From Rana temporaria (lineage: Eukaryota > Chordata > Amphibia > Anura > Ranidae): DNA of 64,000 nucleotides. The stretch spans positions 19,939,254 through 20,003,253 of the forward strand of contig NC_053501.1 in assembly GCF_905171775.1 (NCBI RefSeq), given 5' to 3'. The translations under genes were made by a program, and so were the position numbers. Numbering within the stretch: position 1 is the stretch's first letter; every line of letters starts with the position of its first letter. Shown piece by piece: positions 54,007 to 64,000 of this stretch. The notes under the pieces were generated by a model. It worked only from the letters and a program-made list of their open reading frames with translations. It ran no database searches and was not told where the DNA came from.

Positions 54007-54774
54007 CCACTTACCTACTGGCCACTTTCACCCTCTTCCTGACAAGGCCAATTTTCAGCGCTGTAGTAGTTTGAATGACAATTGTGCGGTCATGCAGCAC
54101 TGTACCCAAACAACATTTTTATCATTTTTTTTCCACACAAATAGAGTTTTTCTATTGGTGGCATTTAATCACCACTGGGCTATTTTTTGTTTTGCTAGTT
54201 TGTTATAACATTTTGGAAACAGGTATTTTTTCTCCTTCGCTGATATGCGCTGATGAGGCTGCACTGATGGGCACTGAAAGGCTGCACTGATGGGCACTGA
54301 TGAAGAAGCACTAATAAGGCCGCACTGAGGGGCATTGATGTGCACTGATAGGTTGCACTAATGGGCACGCATAAGGCAGCACTGGTGGGCACTGATGAGG
54401 AAGCACTGATAAGGCGGCACTGAGGGGCATTGATGTGCACTGATAAGTTTCACTAATAAGCACTGGTGGGCACTGATGAGGAGTCACTGGTGGGCATTGA
54501 TGAGGCTGAACTAATAGGCACTGATAGGCAGCACTGATAGCGGGCACTGAAGGGAACCAGTAGGTTGCACTGATAGGCTACACTAATGAGGAGGCACTGA
54601 TGGGCACTGGTTGGCAGCACTGTGTTTACAAGTGATTGTGGTGAGCAGGCACCAAAGGGTGTGAGCCAGAGGTGGTGGAACTGAGTTCCCCCAAGTTCCC
54701 CCTGAAAAAAAGCCCTGGTAATGTTTCCAGTAATGTGCTCGGTAAGTACACTGTATATATGCCTCAAATACTCT
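54007..54774. mobile_element. TTAACCACTT-like fragment with tandem array
   Basis: CCACTTACCTACTGGCC follows the shared TTAA. At 54238-54625 there is a degenerate 12/24-bp array of GGGCACTGATGAGGCTGCAC-type units. No right terminus found. Confidence 0.6.
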
Positions 54775-55507
54775 GGGGCAGATTCACATAGAATCGGCGG
54801 TGGCGTCGCGTAAGCCATTTACACTACGCCGCCACAACTTACTGGAGCAAGTGCCGTATTCTCTAAGCACTTGCTCCGTAATTTGCAGCGGGGTAGTGTA
54901 AATGGCTCGGCGTATGGCCGCGTAATTCAAAGGGGGCGGCTTGTATTTAAATTAAGCGCGCCCCCGTGCCGATCGAACTGCTCATGCGCCAGCCGTAAAA
55001 ATAGCCCAGTGCGCATGCTCCAGCTCACTACGGAAAACGTCAATGAAGCCGACGTGAGCGTCATTGACGTAAAGTCCTATTTGCGAACGACTTAGTAAAA
55101 CGACGTAAACGACGGAAAAAGACAGCGCTGACCCGACGCCATACTTAACATGGCATACGGCGGACTGACGTAAGGTTACCCCTCATATAGCAGGGGTAGC
55201 CTTACACTTACAGAAACGACGTAAACTACGGCGAAGCGGCGCAAAAACGTTCGGGAATTGGCGTATTCGGCTCATTTGCATATGCAACGCTGAAATCGAC
55301 GTAAAAGCCAACTAGCGGCCAGCGTAGTATTGCATTTAGGATCCGACGGTGTAAGTGACACCAGTGTAAGTGACACCAGTCGGATCCTAGCCTAATTCTG
55401 GCGTATCTTGTTTTGAGAATACAAAACAATGATACGCCGGCGGGATTTTCGAATTACACCGGTGTTTCTGTAGATACACCGGCGTAATTCTTTTGAGAAT
55501 ATGGCCC
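54775..55507. mobile_element. GGGCCAG-family MITE, TSD tct
   Basis: Ends GGGGCAGATTCACATAG and GAATATGGCCC, with tct at 54772-54774 and 55508-55510. The 733-bp interior is a typical family member. Confidence 0.9.
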
Positions 55508-56090
55508 TCTGTATACATTTAATGCACATTGATCAATCCTCATAATGTATTAAACTTTTATTGAACTACATATCATCTATCAAGCGCTTCTATATCAGCC
55601 ACATGCTACACACATGTGTAACATTCATGATCAATCCTGATGGTCTATTGAATTTTTGTATTTTCCTTACATATCATCATAATATACACTCCTGGGTTTT
55701 TAATGTCACAACGGAAGGCAATAATTAGCTGTGGGATTTTTTTGCTTCACACAATAATAAAAGCAGTGCAGCTGGAGATTTGTACTACCGTTTGATTATG
55801 TGGAAGTTCATTGTGAGCGTTATCTTTCCATCTAAATGGAACGTCAGCCTTGGCTTTGCCTGGCATAGGGGAATGTGACGCTTAGTTGGCAGATTACTGC
55901 CTAGTTTGTTTTGGACTGGCAGCTGGACCTGCAATCACAAAGCTACTGCCATGCGGTCAGTGTATGAATGTGTATTCTGGCAGCTTCTATGTGCAGCGAA
56001 TTTCTACAACGTGCATTTGGAGATATCAGATATGACAGCAGTGTGTGGATCTACCTATTTTGCAGCAAGGATTCTTTTGTGTGCAACGTG
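55508..56090. other. No recognised feature
   Basis: AT-rich, no gene or terminus recognised. Confidence 0.4.
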
Positions 56091-57462
56091 ATTGACGTAA
56101 GGACTTATTGGTTTCGACGTGAACGTAAATTACGTCCAGCCCCATTCACGGACGACTTAGGCCCCGTACACACGAGAGGATCGATCCGCTGAAATTGATC
56201 CACGGATCGGTTTCATCGGATAGATCCGCTGGTGTGTACGATCCAGCGGATATTTATCCGCGGATATATTTCGGGCCGACCGATTTGCAGCGGATAAAAA
56301 TTTCTTAGCATGCTAAGAAATCTATCCGCTGGAATCGGCTCCAGCGGATCGATCCGGTGGTCTGTACAGACTCACCGGATCGATCCGTCCGAACCCATCC
56401 CTTGCATGCGTCGTAATGATTCGACGCATGCGTGGAATTCCTTATATGACAGCGTCGCGCACGTCGCCGCGTCATCATCGCGGCGACGGCGCGACACGTC
56501 ATCGCGATGGGAATGCGGCGCGGATTTCGATCCGATGGTATGTACACTCCATCGGTCAAAATCCTCAGAGGATTTATCCGCGGAAACGGTCCGGAGGACC
56601 GTATCCATGGATAAATCCTCTCGTGTGTACCCGGCATTACGCAAACGGCGTAAAATTTTCAAAATTCGACGCGGGAACGACGGCCATACTTAACATTGGC
56701 TAGGCCAGCTATTTGTTCGACTAACTTTACGCCTGAAAACGCCTTACGTTAAGGGCGTATCTTTACTGCGACGGGCAAGCGTACGTTCGTGAATAGGCGT
56801 ATCTCGCTGATTTACGCATTCTAGGTGGAACTAGACAGCTAAGATACGACGGCGTAGGCAGTCATATCTTAGCTATCGTGGGCTATCGTGGGCGCATATT
56901 TACGCTGGCCGCCTCATTGCAAATATGCAAATGAGGGAGATACGTCGATTCACAAACGTAGTTGCGCCCAGCGCATTATATACGCGGTTTGCGTAAGGCT
57001 TACGTCCGGCATATAGTTATTCCCCATCTATGAAGCGCAACTCAAGCAAAGGTATGGACCAGGGAACAGCCATCGTATTTTAGGTTGTTTACTTAGTAGT
57101 ACGTGAATAGGGCTGGGCGTGGGTTACGTTCACGTCGTAGGCAGTGATCCGTCGTATCTTAGGGAGTAGTTTCAACGTGATTCTGCGCATGCGCACTGGG
57201 TTGCGTCCATGGGACGGCGCATGCGCCGTACGTTATTTGTATCTTTATGACGCTCAGTCCATCATTTACATGGGGTCACGCCTCATTAGCATGGCTTTCG
57301 CCCACTTCCACTTACGCTGGCTTACTCCGAGGAAACCCATCGTAGATTTGGGGGTAAGTGCTTTGTGAATCCAGTGCTTGCATCTGTGCGCTGCGTCGGC
57401 GTAGCGTATATTAGATACGCTACGCCCGCATAAATATGCGCCGATGTATGTGAATCCGGGCC
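56091..57462. mobile_element. Fused GGGCCAG-type MITE pieces with a nested MITE
   Basis: Family text begins abruptly near 56091 (a GTGATTGACGTAAGGAC word) and the region ends GTGAATCCGGGCC at 57462, the right end of the 32053-type element. At least two partial copies appear joined near 56850. Confidence 0.6.
56160..56636. mobile_element. PIF/Harbinger-like MITE, TSD TTA, with restorable target
   Basis: GGCCCCGTACACACGAG and CTCGTGTGTACCCGGCA are flanked by TTA (56157-56159 and 56637-56639). Deleting the element plus one TTA restores the family's ordinary GGACGACTTACGCAAACG text, which proves the borders. Internal GATCCGCTGG palindromes. Confidence 0.92.
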
Positions 57463-57745
57463 ATGAACTTTAATGGCATTAATGGCAATGGCTTTCTTAG
57501 TCCGTAGGGTTCAATACTGAGTTGGTCCACCCTTTGCAGATATAACAGCTTCAACTCTTCTGGGAAGGCCGTCCACAAGGTTTAGGAGTGTGTCTATGGG
57601 AATGTTTGACCATTCTTCCAGAAGTGCATTTGTGAGGGCAGGCACTAATGTTGGATAAGAAGGCCTGGCTCGCAGACTCCCCTCTAATTCATCCCAAAGG
57701 TGTTCTATTGGGTTGAGGATTCTGTGCAGGCTAGTCAAGTTTTGG
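57463..57745 (-). pseudogene. Tc1 transposase 3' end fragment, reverse strand
   Basis: On the minus strand it encodes NPIEHLWDELEGSLRARPS, VPALTNALLEEW and IPIDTLLNLVDGLPRR, then AKGGPTQY and a stop: the end of a Tc1-type transposase. Better preserved than the copies at 25180 and 48342 but 5'-truncated. Confidence 0.88.
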
Positions 57746-58650
57746 TGGCCAGGGGATCAAGTGCTCACTATGTGAACACATGCTCACAATGTAAACAAAA
57801 CTGTTGCAATTGAATCCCATTCATAACAGCTCTGCTTCCTATACAAGTGAGATGTGATTGGCACACAGCTATCACATGGTACCTGGGCCAATCACAGCAT
57901 CCTGTATCATGTGATAGCTGTAGCCAATCACAAATCACTAGTTATCATAGTTGTTATGAATGTAACCCATTAATGACAGTCATTGCTGTTATGATGAGCA
58001 TCATTGTAACAACAATCAAATTGAAAAATAAAAATGCAAATCCCTGAGCGTAGGAGTGCTATTACGGTGACACCAAACTACTCAGATAAAAGGTGTAAAA
58101 AATAAATAAAATAAAAAATAACAAAAAGAAAAGTTTAACAAATTTAATAAAAAAGATTTTTGAATTTCTTTTTTTCCCTGATCACTGCCACACAAGTCAT
58201 ATGATGACGCTCTACTGCGCTGGTCACACTATGTAAAAAAATATTGTGAAAAAAAAAACACATTTTATTTATCTACTTAATTTCCCCAAAATATGTGATA
58301 AAAATTACAACTTCAAAAAACTTGCTATGCCTCTTACTAAATGCCTCAGATTGTCTACTTTATAAAAAGGGGTCTAAAGGGGTCATGGCATTTTAAGGGC
58401 TTTGAGAAATGTGATCAGCTGTCAGTACATCAGGATTGATCAATTCAAAAATATATATACCAAGGTTTGTAGGTACTATAGGTTTCCTACAAACCAATTT
58501 ATATACGCTTATTGGGATGTTTTTTGGACCAATGACATGTAGCAGACCTAAATTTATAAAGAATTTTTTTTTGGATTTATTTTATAACAGAGAAGAAACT
58601 ATTGCTTTTTAGTTTTTTCTAAATTTTCTGTCTTGTTTCATTTATGTAGA
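57746..58650. other. No recognised gene or element
   Basis: AT-rich, with A-runs. Nothing supported. Confidence 0.4.

Positions 58651-58688
<38 letters not shown>
58651..58688 (+). repeat. (AAT)n microsatellite
   Basis: About twelve uninterrupted AAT/ATA triplets. Confidence 0.97.
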
Positions 58689-58689
<1 letters not shown>

Positions 58690-58692
<3 letters not shown>

Positions 58693-58846
58693 CAGTGGTG
58701 ATCAAATACCACCAAAAGAAAAAATTTGTGTGAAAAAAATAATATAAATTCCATTTGCATACAGAGTTGCGTGACCGCAGTGCAGTGCTGAATAGCAAAA
58801 AATGACCTGGTCATGAAGAGGATAAAACCTTATGGAGCATAAGTGG
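58690..58846 (+). mobile_element. TTAACCACTT-family end fragment
   Basis: It contains GTGATCAAATACCACCAAAA and ends CATAAGTGG before TTAA 58847-58850. Confidence 0.65.
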
Positions 58847-58850
58847 TTAA

Positions 58851-59570
58851 AGCAACCTTTATAAGGAAATATAAATTGCTTTTGGTACCACGTAGCGGGT
58901 ACTTTGAGGTGCCCACACATTAGATAATTTCTTTGAATTAGTGCTCGACTTGGGTGCCCTGAATCCCTGGTCGCACTGGTATGTTACAGTAATAACCAGA
59001 TTTTCTGGCCAGGAGTGGTTCCTGCACCTATCTACAAAAAGGGAAAGATAATGGGAATCCCACCTATTTTAAGCTGCACCTATCTACCTTTCAGTTCTTC
59101 CCACTGGCCCATATGTGATGTAAGTAGTCAGTGGTGGTGTCCCCATAAGGGCACACAGGCGCCGCCCCCGCTTTCCAACCACCCCTCTATCACCAATAGA
59201 TAGATTCATGCCATGCACCGGGAGCCTGAATTACAGTAAAAGGTTTTTTTTTTTTTTAAGCACCTGATTAATGCCATAGGCTCTAAAAGACGTCAAAAAA
59301 GGTGACCTGTGAGTGCCATGCTGGGCGCTCAAAGGGCACTCACTTTCCTAACACTAAACCGCCTCTCCCACAATCAGGTGCTCTGATCTGTTACCTGTCA
59401 CCTGATTGGCTGAAACGACAGGAGCTGTGATTGGACGCTTATCAGGCGTCCAATCATAGCAGAGGACGGGAAGAGAGAAGACATCAACGAGCATCGAGGA
59501 CACTGAGGACACTGAGGACACTGCTCGCCGTCACCCGCTGCCCCACTGAGACAGTGGCAGCAACTAAGTG
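58851..59570. other. No recognised feature
   Basis: A short GAGGACACT triplet repeat lies at 59494-59522. Otherwise nothing recognised. Confidence 0.4.
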
Positions 59571-60525
59571 GCAAATGAGGTTTAATGTTGATAAATATAA
59601 AGTGTTGCACTTGGGGGCTAAGAATATGCATGCATCATACATACTAGGGGGAGTACAACTGGGGAGATCCGTAGTGGAGAAGGATCTGGGGGTTTTGGTA
59701 GATCATAAGCTCAATAATAGCATGCAATGCCAAGCTGCAGTTTCCAAAGCGAGCAAAGTCCTTTCTTGTATTAAGAGAGTTATGGACTCCAGAGAGAGAG
59801 AGATATCATTTGCCCCCCTGTGCAAATCATTAGTAAGACCTCATCTGGAATATGCAGCTCAGTTTTGGGCTCCAGTTCTCAAAAAGGATATCGGGGAACT
59901 GGAGAAAGTGCAGAGAAGGACAACCAAACTGATAAGAGGCATGGAGGAGCTCAGCTATGAGGAAAGATTAGAGGAACTGGATTTATTCTCTCTTGAGAAG
60001 AGGAGATTAAGGGGGGATATGATCAACATGTACAACATGTACAAATATACAAGGGGTCCATATAGTGAACTTGGTGCTGAGTTATTCACTTTAAGGTCAT
60101 CACAGAGGACAAGAGACTTTACGTCTAGAGGAAAAAACAAATTATCAACAAATACGGAAAGGTTTCTTCACAGAAAGAGTGAAAATGTGGAATAGACTCC
60201 CTCCAGAGGTGGTTCTGGCCAGCTCAGTAGATTAGTATAAAAAGGCCTGGATTATTTCCTAAATGTACATAATGTACAAAATATAACTGGGTACTAACAT
60301 TTATAGGTAAAGTTGATCCGGGGAAAATCTGATTGCCTCTCGGGGGATCAGGAAGGAATTTTTGTCCCTGCTGTAGGAAATTGGAGCATGCTCTGCTGGG
60401 GTTTTTTGCCTTCCTCTGGATCAACTGTGGTGAAGGATTGGGTATATGGGATTGTATTTATTTTTAATTTTTCGGTTGAATTAGATGGACTTGTGTCTGT
60501 TTTCAACCTGACTATGTAACTATGT
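59571..60525 (+). pseudogene. CR1-type LINE 3' end with open RT C-terminus
   Basis: A 5'-truncated CR1-like retrotransposon. From 59571 the frame reads WQMRFNVDKYKVLHLG, EKDLGVLVDHKLN, SLVRPHLEYAAQFW, KVQRRTTKLIRGM and LSYEERLEELDLFSLEKRRLRGD, the conserved C-terminal part of CR1 reverse transcriptase, and stays open to a stop at 60193-60195. The 3' UTR ends with AGATGGACTTGTGTCTG and CTATGTAACTATGTA. About 210 intact codons suggest recent insertion. Upstream codons to 59431 are not CR1, so the apparent 254-codon start is chance. Fragments of the family are at 27557 and 42745. Confidence 0.9.
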
Positions 60526-61035
60526 ATACTGACAGGTGGCCCTTCTAGTGGCTTCACAATGTATATGAAATATTATTATGAATTTATGATTAAACAGCAA
60601 ACCACATAAAAATGATTAAAACATAGGAGACAAACACACATTACCAAGTCAAAAAAGAATGCTTACATAAGACATGACAATTTTCTTTTAAAAGTCACGA
60701 AAACCTTTCCACATTGACTGAGTGCTCCCTGCTTTATCACCGTGTTTACCCAGAATATCTTTTCTCAATATAGAGTTGATTAATGGAGCGCTGCCTTGAG
60801 AGATTTATTTCTTCTGACTTTAGCGATTAATTGAATGATTAAAAGGGTTACAAATGACTTGTGGACTTACGGAGGGATTTGTTTAGCCCGTATTCCCTAA
60901 TCATTCTTCAGTCATTTGCATATTGCTAAATTGCTACAACAAAGTAAATATTCAATTTGCATAGGAAAATAGCTTAACACTAATCTGAAATTGAGTTGCA
61001 CCTTTAAATCTGCAACATGTGGTAGAACAGTATAG
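60526..61035. other. No repeat recognised; candidate regulatory DNA
   Basis: It includes two perfect octamers ATTTGCAT at 60914-60921 and 60955-60962 and several TAAT/ATTA words. No gene. Confidence 0.4.
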
Positions 61036-61526
61036 CCCTGTACACACGATCGGCTCATCCGATGAAAACGGTCTGATGGATTTTTTCATCAGATATCCGA
61101 TGAAGCTGACTTTCATCAGTCTTGCCTACACACCATCAGTTAAAAAAAACGATCATTTGACTGTGTAAATGTGACTGGCAGTGAAGGGGTTAACCACTAG
61201 GGGGCGGGAAGGGGTTAAGTGTGTCCTAGGGAGTAATTCTAACTGTTAGGGTGTGTGGCTACGAGTGGCACGTCGCTGATCGCTGCTCACGATGAGAGGG
61301 AGCAGACGATCAGTGACATGTCACCAGGCAGATCAGGGAGATGCCTTGTTTACAAAGGATTTCTGCCGTTCTGTGACCCGATTGCAGGTCCCGCAGGCAC
61401 AGTCATGGAGACCGCGGCGCACACGCGCATGCACGCTAGGGGGCAGGTTTAAAGCAACGTATATATACGTTGCTTTGCCTGCCCGTGCCATTCTGTCGAC
61501 ATATATCTACGTAAGGCAAACGGTTA
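61036..61526. mobile_element. PIF/Harbinger-like fragment joined to a TTAACCACTT fragment
   Basis: GCCCTGTACACACGATCGG at about 61035 opens the first; it breaks near 61150. From there the interior of a TTAACCACTT element (CTGGCAGTGAAGGGGTTAAC) continues to TTAA 61523-61526. Confidence 0.6.
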
Positions 61527-62454
61527 ATAGGAGATTCTTGGGAAGGATTTTTTTTTTTTTTTGAGAAAACAAAATTCACATTTGCGCTAATGTGCTGCAA
61601 AATTTACATTTTACGGCAATTACCACAGAGGACAGTAATGCACAGCGCTCGTTGAGGCATACTGCATGGGTAAATCCCTTCAGGTGCATTGGTCCACGTC
61701 TTTGTTGCGGTGCTCCCCCCTTGACGGTCCATTTTATTATTTTTATTGGTTTCTTAGTGGTGCTCTTTAAATTTCACTGCTAAAATATTATCGGATAGGA
61801 TGTTATTTAACAGATGTGAATTCAATTGCGATAATATACAACTTATAACCTTGATAATGCGCGTTTAATGAATTCCCCCCCTAATGATACAGTCACAAAT
61901 GAAGAGTCATTTTTAAACATCAAGTCCAAACACGTATTTACGTTGCGTGGCAGACTAGATTAGGAGGCTCGATAATTGTGGTGGCTGCAGCCTTATTACT
62001 GGAGAAAAGAGGATTTCTTTCATTAGGACAATTTGAGCGGAGACTGCTTGAGGAGACTCGTGTAGGTGGTGAATTGATATTGCTGCCAGTTCGGTGTCAG
62101 AGGAACGGATAATCCAACTCAGCAAGTTCTGTTATTGTTCAGTTAATGACTTGGGACCCAATGTTCCTTATTTCACGTCCTTATCAAACGTTTGTGTTCC
62201 AGATATAACAAGTACTTCTTTTTATTTATTGTCACTGTTCTGGGCTTCTTTTTTTTTTTACAGTTGTACTCTGTATTTTTTTATGTCATAGGTAGAAAAA
62301 TTCTTATTACTGAAAAGTAGTAGTAATCTTGACAGCTTCTGTCTTTAGGACATTGTATCTATTTTTTAAGATATTCTCTCATTAAATTTTTTTCACTCAT
62401 TAACACATTTTCACCTAATTTATGTGGTAGCGCACTATTTTTGTTTTACACTTT
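61527..62454. other. No gene recognised
   Basis: 61780-62160 has no repeat signature and might be unique DNA. Confidence 0.4.
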
Positions 62455-63177
62455 TATGGATCCATCCTGCCTTGTATCAAAGGTTCAGGCTGGTGGTGGT
62501 GTAATGGAGTGGGGGATATTTTCTTGGCACACTTTGGACCCCTTGGTACCAATTGAGCATTGTTTAATCACCACCATCGCCTACCTGAGTATTGTTGCTG
62601 ACCATGTCCATCCCTTTATGACTAGTGTCCCCATCTTCTGATGGCTCCTTCCAGCAGGATAATGCACCATGTCACAAAGCTCCAATCATCTCACCACTGG
62701 ACAATGAGGTCCCTGTACTCCAATGGTCTCCACACTCACCACATCTCATCCAATAGAGCAGTGTTTCCCAACTGCAGTCCTCAAGGCACACCAACAGGTC
62801 ATGTTTTCAGGCTTTCCATTATTTTGCATGGGTGATTTGATCAGTTTCACTGCCTTAGTAATTACCACAGCCTTTTCATCTGAGGGAAATCCTGAAAACA
62901 TGACCTGTTGGTGTGCCTTGAGGACTGGAGTTGGGAAACACTGCAATAGAGCACCTTTGCGATGTGGTGGAACGGGAGTTTCGCATCATGGATGTATGAG
63001 CAGCTGACAAATATGCAGGAACTGCATGATGTTATCATGTCACTAAGGACCAAAATCTCTGAGGAGAGTTTCCAACACCTTGATGAATCTATGTCATGAA
63101 GAATGAAGGCAACGCTGAAGGCAAAAGGGGGTCCAACCCGGTACTAGCAAGGTCTAATAAAGTGGCTGGTGAGTGCA
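62455..63177 (+). pseudogene. Second Tc1-family transposase relic, split by a hAT MITE
   Basis: The broken frame shows the equivalents of Tc1 transposase text (VQAGGGVMEWGIFSWHTLDPLVPIEHCL, QQDNAPCHKA-like, then after the insert EHLCDVVEREFRIMDV-like and KAKGGPT-like). It ends with AATAAAGTGGCTGGTGAGTG, the terminal repeat of this family. Several stops and frameshifts. A different Tc1 family from that at 24450. Confidence 0.85.
62759..62943. mobile_element. hAT MITE nested in Tc1, TSD caatagag
   Basis: Only 185 bp, with 53-bp inverted ends starting CAGTGTTTCCCAACT that differ at one base, flanked by identical caatagag at 62751-62758 and 62944-62951. Removing it restores the transposase text. 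Confidence 0.97.
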
Positions 63178-63200
63178 TAATAATTCAGATTCCTTTTTAA

Positions 63201-64000
63201 CCACTTAAGGACCGCCTCCTGCACATATACGTCGGCAGAATGGCACGGCTGGCCACAAGCACGTACCTGTACGTCCTCTTTAAGTGTCCAGCCGCGGCTC
63301 GCGGGCGCATGCTCGCCCGCGACCCGGTCCAAAGCTCCGTGACCGAGGCCGCGGGACCTGCGGACCCGATCGCTGCTGGAGTCCCGCAATCGGTCCCCGG
63401 AGCTGAAGAACGAGGAGAGCTGTGTCTGTGTGTAAACACAGCTTCCCCATTCTTCACTGTGGCGCTGTCATTGATCGTGTGTTCCCTGATATAGGGAAAC
63501 ACGATCAATGATGTCACACGTCCAGCCCCGCCCCCCTACAGTTAGAAACACATATAAGGTCACACTTAACCCCTTCAGCGCCCCATAGTGGTTAACTCCC
63601 AAACTGCAATTGTCATTTTCACAGTAAACAATGCATTTTTATAGCATTTTTTGCTGTGAAAATGACAATTGTCCCAAAAATGTGTCAAAATTGTCCAATG
63701 TGTCCGCCATAATGTCGCGGTCACGAAAAAAATCGCTGATCGCCACCATTAGTAGTAAAATAAATTATTAATAAAAATACAATAAAACTATCCCCTATTT
63801 TGTAAACACTATAAATTTTGCGCAAACCAATCGATAAACACTTATTGCGATTTTTTTTCTACCAAAAATAGGTAGAAGAATACGTATCGGCCTAAACTGA
63901 GGGAAAAAAAAGTTATTTTATATATTTTTGGGGGATATTTATTATAGCAAAAAGAACAAAATATTGCAACTTTTTCAAAATTGTCGCTCTATTTTTGTTT
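63201..64000 (-). mobile_element. TTAACCACTT-family element, cut by window end
   Basis: TTAA (63197-63200) then CCACTTAAGGACCGCC. It has the same order as 26724: GC-rich third, GTGTCCGCCATAATGTCGC, TTGTCGCTCTATTTTTG. The other end lies beyond 64000. Confidence 0.85.

Noticed and set aside
59431..59570. N-terminal extension of the CR1 frame
   Set aside because: The upstream codons (with GAGGACACT repeats) do not match CR1 and are fused by chance to the truncated element.
1..64000. tRNA, rRNA or snRNA genes
   Set aside because: I looked for A/B-box-like and conserved loop words by eye and found none convincing; a tRNAscan or Rfam search would be decisive.

Overview
This looks like vertebrate, most probably frog (ranid-like), non-genic DNA. 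The identification rests on the repeats: a DIRS retrotransposon, CR1- and L1-type LINE pieces, Tc1 relics, and dense short inverted-repeat DNA elements (MITEs) ending in GGGCCAGATTCA, TTAACCACTT or GCCTCGTACACAC. I read these as amphibian from memory; species cannot be assigned. I find no host protein-coding exon, tRNA or rRNA, so the window is an intergenic or intronic stretch built largely by nested transposition.

The centrepiece is an apparently intact 5.8-kb DIRS element at 6952-12796. It has inverted terminal repeats carrying a recognisable promoter, a GC-rich leader, a gag-like frame, an overlapping reverse transcriptase/RNase H/Dam-like methyltransferase frame, and a tyrosine recombinase with its catalytic residues. 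It also has the internal complementary region that records the circle junction. The gag and recombinase frames are one uninterrupted 1399-codon frame. The RT frame lies over its middle, lacks an ATG at its start, and begins at a splice-donor-like GTGAGT.

Region by region: 1-6951 is AT-rich DNA with one large MITE and three complete hAT elements with 8-bp target duplications. 6952-12796 is the DIRS element. 12797-24250 is a mosaic of TTAA-flanked and GGGCCAG MITEs, several nested. 24450-25551 is a Tc1 relic split by a hAT element and carrying an in-frame hexapeptide expansion. 26686-33582 holds nested MITEs, a retroposed insertion with inverted arms and a hammerhead-like core (31041-31989), and a 1-kb hAT element. 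34794-39259 is a possible solo LTR split by a 5'-truncated L1 that is itself split by a MITE. 39260-57745 is a further mosaic including a 485-bp near-perfect hairpin. 59571-60525 is a CR1 3' end. 62455-63177 is a second Tc1 relic with a hAT MITE inside it, and 63201-64000 is a TTAACCACTT element cut by the window edge.

Eight complete hAT-type elements have visible 8-bp duplications (two with one mismatch), and the nesting gives relative ages at many places. Stretches with no repeat recognised, notably around 48.6-49.4, 51.3-51.9, 60.6-61.0 and 61.8-62.1 kb, could hold conserved non-coding sequence, but nothing in one sequence alone proves that.
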